Shown piece by piece: positions 61,166 to 64,000 of a stretch of 64,000 bases of DNA. The stretch lies in NCBI GenBank assembly GCA_963710735.1, contig CAVQBN010000013.1, forward strand, positions 186,001-250,000, written 5' to 3'. How positions within the stretch are numbered: the stretch's first letter is position 1; every line of letters starts with the position of its first letter. The translations under genes were made by a program, and so were the position numbers. This stretch comes from FEN-1297 sp963710735. Lineage in GTDB: Bacteria > Bacteroidota > Ignavibacteria > Ignavibacteriales > Ignavibacteriaceae. The notes beneath the pieces are model-generated. The model was not told where the DNA came from and did no database searches. It worked only from the letters and a program-made list of their open reading frames with translations.

Positions 61166-62770
61166 TTATAATTCATCTTCGTGTAACCAAACGTTAATTA
61201 ATTTTGCCGCATCTACAGGATTTTTAGAAACATAGTTGACAATTTTATCGTGCTGGACTCTTTTATGTTCAGCTTCATCAGATATTTCATCTTCCAAGTC
61301 TCCAAGCGGGAGTAAATTTTTCCTTTTCGGCGGCCCGTTAATTTGAGGTGTTTTTTTCCCGCCGGCTAATTCCGATGGAGAATAGCCATCTAGCTGAACA
61401 TCATTGTTTCCAGCGAATGTACCGATTACTATTTTCTGATTTTTTAATCGTTTCATTAATCCTTTAAGTAAAAAGATCGAAGCGACTATAGCCATAATCA
61501 TTATTAAAGGATTTATCCACTTATTAACATTATCAACTACGCCGCCTGGTTCAGCAACTTGTACATTATCCAATTCCTTAGTTTCAAAAGGTATATTAAC
61601 AATAGAAAATTGATCTTTTCTTGAAGGGTCAACACCAACCGCATTCTTAATAATCTCTTGAAGCTTATTCATCTGATCCGTTGAACGTGGACCATATTCG
61701 GTTTTTGTTTTATCCCCCTGTTTAACTTCTTTAGGTACGTCATTTATTACTGCGGCTACACTCAACCGTTGAATGTTACCACTTCCCTGTATTACTTTTT
61801 CGATAGTTTTATTTATGTCATAATTAGTAATATTATTCTGACTAAGCTGAGCAGTAGAGTCACTAAGATTTTTTCCGTTATTTGTAGATTTTATCGTTTG
61901 TTCACTTATTGCTACTTGAGAATTTGGATCATAGGTTTCCATTGTTTTTTGTACCTGATCAAAATTCAAATCTGCATTTACTTCAACCATGGAATTACCA
62001 TACCCCAAAACATTATCAAGCATACTTTGTGCTTTTTGTGCCAGATAATTTTCCACCGATTTTTTTATCTCGTACTGCTTAGAACTAGAAACTGCAAGCG
62101 GATCAGAATCTTCTTCTTTGGATAAAAGCTTACCTTCAGTATCTATAAGTGTTACTTTGCCGGGCTGTAAACCTTCAACACTGCTGGAAACTAAATTTAA
62201 TATTGCGGCTATATTGTTTCTTGTTAAATAATATCCGTTTCTTAATTTTAAAACAACGGCTGCTGTCGGCAATTTTTGTTCATCTTTAAAAACCGATTTA
62301 TGCGGAATCACAATATGCACTCTTGCTCCTTGTACTCCATCTATTTCCATTATCGTTTTTGCAAGCTCGCCTTCCAGTGCTCTCTGATAATTTAACTTCT
62401 CCATAAACTCAGACATTCCCATAGTTGACTTATCAAAAATTTCATAGCCGACTACTCCAGAACTTGGAATTCCTTTACCAGCAAGAGATAATCTTTCTTC
62501 ATAAACTTTATCTTTAGGAACCTTAATTACCTTCCCGTTATCGTCAATTACATATGGAATTTTTTGTGCATTTAATTGATCCACAACTTTTGCAGCATCG
62601 TCCTGCGCTAAATTTGTATAAAGGGGAACATAATCAGGTTGATTTAGAAAAAACAGAAGAGTAATAAGCATAGCCACGGTTACCCCAACCGTTCCTCCCA
62701 GTACAAGCTTCTGTTGAAGAGAAAGCTTGTTAAATATATTTGTTACCTGAGTAAGAGAATTTTCCTTCAT
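61166..62770 (-). CDS. fliF: MS-ring protein FliF
   Basis: The 534-residue protein has transmembrane helices near 19-44 and 420-440. Ring-building motifs lie between them (NQPDYVPLYTNLAQDDAAKVVDQLNAQKIPYVIDDNGKVIKVP and KLNYQRALEGELAKTIMEIDGVQGARVHIVIPHKSVF). The cytoplasmic tail ends in the FliG-binding segment (NYVSKNPVDAAKLINVWLHEDEL). Full length. Confidence 0.96.
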   Translation of the reverse strand: MKENSLTQVTNIFNKLSLQQKLVLGGTVGVTVAMLITLLFFLNQPDYVPLYTNLAQDDAAKVVDQLNAQKIPYVIDDNGKVIKVPKDKVYEERLSLAGKGIPSSGVVGYEIFDKSTMGMSEFMEKLNYQRALEGELAKTIMEIDGVQGARVHIVIPHKSVFKDEQKLPTAAVVLKLRNGYYLTRNNIAAILNLVSSSVEGLQPGKVTLIDTEGKLLSKEEDSDPLAVSSSKQYEIKKSVENYLAQKAQSMLDNVLGYGNSMVEVNADLNFDQVQKTMETYDPNSQVAISEQTIKSTNNGKNLSDSTAQLSQNNITNYDINKTIEKVIQGSGNIQRLSVAAVINDVPKEVKQGDKTKTEYGPRSTDQMNKLQEIIKNAVGVDPSRKDQFSIVNIPFETKELDNVQVAEPGGVVDNVNKWINPLIMIMAIVASIFLLKGLMKRLKNQKIVIGTFAGNNDVQLDGYSPSELAGGKKTPQINGPPKRKNLLPLGDLEDEISDEAEHKRVQHDKIVNYVSKNPVDAAKLINVWLHEDEL

Positions 62771-62775
62771 TATAA

Positions 62776-63066
62776 TTAAACCGGTATATTGGTTAATTGG
62801 TTATACATATCTAATGCTTTGTTTCTAATCTCCATCAGTAGCTCCAGGCTGGTTTTAGCCTGTTCGCCGGCTATCATAACATCCTGGATTTGAACATTGC
62901 CGCCCTGAACAAATTGATTTGTTACATCATCAGCATTAAGCTGGCTTTGATTGACCTTACCTAAAAATTCCGTTAATACATTTTTAAAATCATCGCCTTT
63001 GCTTTTATCTGAGGCATTCAGACTATCCATTTTAGGAATGAAACTTTGTAATGCATCTATTTTCAT
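62776..63066 (-). CDS. fliE: Hook-basal body junction protein FliE
   Basis: The 96-residue protein shows the FliE pattern: DFKNVLTEFLGKVNQSQLNADDVTNQFVQGGNVQIQDVMIAGEQAKTSLELLMEIRNKALDMYNQLTNIPV. It is the first protein added to the MS ring. Located 5 bp before fliF, as in many flagellar operons. Confidence 0.93.
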   Translation of the reverse strand: MKIDALQSFIPKMDSLNASDKSKGDDFKNVLTEFLGKVNQSQLNADDVTNQFVQGGNVQIQDVMIAGEQAKTSLELLMEIRNKALDMYNQLTNIPV

Positions 63067-63068
63067 AC

Positions 63069-63338
63069 TTAACCTCGTTTATCAAATAATGAACCGATTT
63101 TTACACCTGACATTTCCCCGCTTTTTTTATAGAAATGATAATCATTAATTTCCGATTTGTTTTCAGGATAAAGGCCCATAAAATATTTTTTTTCATCCGT
63201 TGTCAGATTTTCCCGATTAGCTTTAACTGCCGGTTTAGTTTCAGATTTTCCGAGTACTTCATTTTGCTTTGAAAACTTAGCCGCATTGTTTACTAACTGG
63301 GGAGAATAATTCCCTATTACATTTGTCGTTATTTTCAT
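63069..63338 (-). CDS. Uncharacterised small protein between flgC and fliE
   Basis: The 89-residue protein has no signal or membrane segment. The N-terminus MKITTNVIGNYSPQ resembles starts of small flagellar-exported proteins such as FlgM. The C-terminal half (TTDEKKYFMGLYPENKSEINDYHFY, then GVKIGSLFDKRG) looks like a compact conserved motif. Family not recognised. The gaps to fliE and flgC are 2-3 bp, so it is part of the basal-body operon and probably an assembly or regulatory factor. Confidence 0.6.
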   Translation of the reverse strand: MKITTNVIGNYSPQLVNNAAKFSKQNEVLGKSETKPAVKANRENLTTDEKKYFMGLYPENKSEINDYHFYKKSGEMSGVKIGSLFDKRG

Positions 63339-63341
63339 TTT

Positions 63342-63845
63342 TTATATATCCAAAGAATCTTTTACCATTTGTTTGGATGCATTTAAAGCAGTCAGATTTG
63401 ACTCATAACTCCTGGTTGCCGAAATCATATCAACCATTTCAGTTATTATATTTACATTGGACTCCTGAACATATCCCTTGGCATCCGCATTAGGATTATG
63501 CGGATCATAAACCAATGCGCCTTGTTTCTGATCGGTTTCTACTTGGGTTGTTAAACCGGTGCCTGACGGATTACCATTAATATCAAGACTTGATGCCGGA
63601 ACTGAAATGTGTGCCTGGTCGCTGACATTTAAAGGGAGAACACTTTGTTCAACCGTTAGATTATTAACAAACTGATTTTGATTGTCTTTAATTTCAAGGA
63701 ATTTTCTTTGATAAGGCTGTCCGTTAGCCATTCTTGTTACGTCGGCATTTGCAATATTTTCGGCAATAAGATTCATACGCTTGCGCTGGATACTTAATCC
63801 CTTTGCGCTTATATTAAAACCGGGAAAGTTAATTCCAATTTTCAT
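63342..63845 (-). CDS. flgC: Proximal rod protein FlgC
   Basis: The 167-residue protein has the N-terminal FNISAKGLSIQRKRMNLIAENIANADVTRMANGQPYQRK and the C-terminal GYVQESNVNIITEMVDMISATRSYESNLTALNASKQM, the FlgC signatures. It is slightly longer than the usual 135-150 residues. Its ATG overlaps the flgB stop in TAATG. Confidence 0.95.
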   Translation of the reverse strand: MKIGINFPGFNISAKGLSIQRKRMNLIAENIANADVTRMANGQPYQRKFLEIKDNQNQFVNNLTVEQSVLPLNVSDQAHISVPASSLDINGNPSGTGLTTQVETDQKQGALVYDPHNPNADAKGYVQESNVNIITEMVDMISATRSYESNLTALNASKQMVKDSLDI

Positions 63846-64000
63846 TAACTTACGCCTCCTTTTATTACCATCTGAATATTTTTGAAATAGTCGCCGATTT
63901 TCTTTGAGGTGAATTGAAAATTAAGATTGTTGACAGCCAATTCCGACATTTGTTTATCTATATCAACATTGTTAATTCCGGAACTATCATCATTACTTTT
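63845..64000 (-). CDS. flgB: Proximal rod protein FlgB, C-terminal part (cut by window end)
   Basis: The last 51 codons of FlgB are present: NNVDIDKQMSELAVNNLNFQ, then TSKKIGDYFKNIQMVIKGGV and a TAA stop sharing a base with the flgC ATG. NNVDIDKQMSELA is the conserved FlgB C-terminal motif. The start lies beyond 64,000. Confidence 0.88.
   Translation of the reverse strand, partial: KSNDDSSGINNVDIDKQMSELAVNNLNFQFTSKKIGDYFKNIQMVIKGGVS

Noticed and set aside
1..64000. CRISPR arrays, tRNA or rRNA genes, integrases and insertion sequences
   Set aside because: No regularly spaced direct repeats, RNA gene signatures or transposase/integrase-like proteins were found on reading both strands.

Overview
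The window is AT-rich and looks like part of a chromosome from the Ignavibacteria (Ignavibacteriota/Chlorobi-Bacteroidetes group). The reasons are proteins ending in a type IX secretion (T9SS) sorting domain of the NYPNPFNP type, a YCF48/BNR-repeat secreted protein with such a domain, many short palindromic intergenic repeats, and one very long flagellar cluster. The assignment is inferred from protein style; no rRNA or other marker gene is present.

Positions 1-21,850 are an accessory/housekeeping region of short transcription units on both strands. They include a putative outer-membrane barrel, an NYN/OST-HTH RNase-like protein, a GNAT-nitrilase fusion, a T9SS cargo protein, a GIY-YIG protein, an M64 metallopeptidase, a YCF48-repeat protein, a Yip1-family membrane protein, a MarR regulator with a DHA2-type MFS pump, a PflX-like radical SAM protein, an exported oligoendopeptidase F, a frameshifted lipoprotein, an aldo/keto reductase, a (alpha/alpha)6-type glycosidase lipoprotein with a LacI-type operator upstream, and an AlaX-like editing protein. 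Intergenic DNA holds a MITE-like inverted repeat, two families of small palindromes, several hairpin terminators and perfect palindromic operators.

Positions 21,917-64,000 are a 42-kb flagellar cluster entirely on the minus strand, so transcription runs from 64,000 downwards. Order: flgB(partial)-flgC-orf89-fliE-fliF-fliG-fliH-fliI-fliJ-motE-like-fliK-flgD-TIGR02530-flgE | terminator | fliL-fliM-fliN-fliO-fliP-fliQ-fliR-flhB-flhA-flhF-flhG | gap | small membrane protein-fliA-HDOD-HDOD-degenerate histidine kinase-orf211-flgF-flgG-flgA-flgH-flgI-flgJ-flgN-flgK-flgL-motA2-motB2-fliW-csrA-REC/HPt-motA1-motB1-REC-REC/DHp-orf221-PAS histidine kinase. Basal body, export gate, motor switch, hook, junction and two stator pairs are encoded, plus FliA, FlhFG and CsrA/FliW control. 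Flagellin, fliD, fliS and che genes are not in the window. The tail forms an unusual phosphorelay-like signalling set interleaved with stator genes.

Two themes deserve attention. First, several genes (yip1-like, aldo/keto reductase, flgK, probably fliK, fliH, the YCF48 sorting domain, and repeatedly the 16-17 kb lipoprotein) carry one-base frameshifts that restore clean full-length genes when corrected. This points to indel errors in the sequence or recent inactivation. Second, the regulatory parts are unusual: a FliA that appears to lack sigma region 3, a histidine kinase without its phosphoacceptor His, a receiver-DHp protein without an ATPase domain, a 145-bp motA2/motB2 overlap, and a shared 16-bp motif exactly 27 bp before the two genes that follow the cluster's main breaks.
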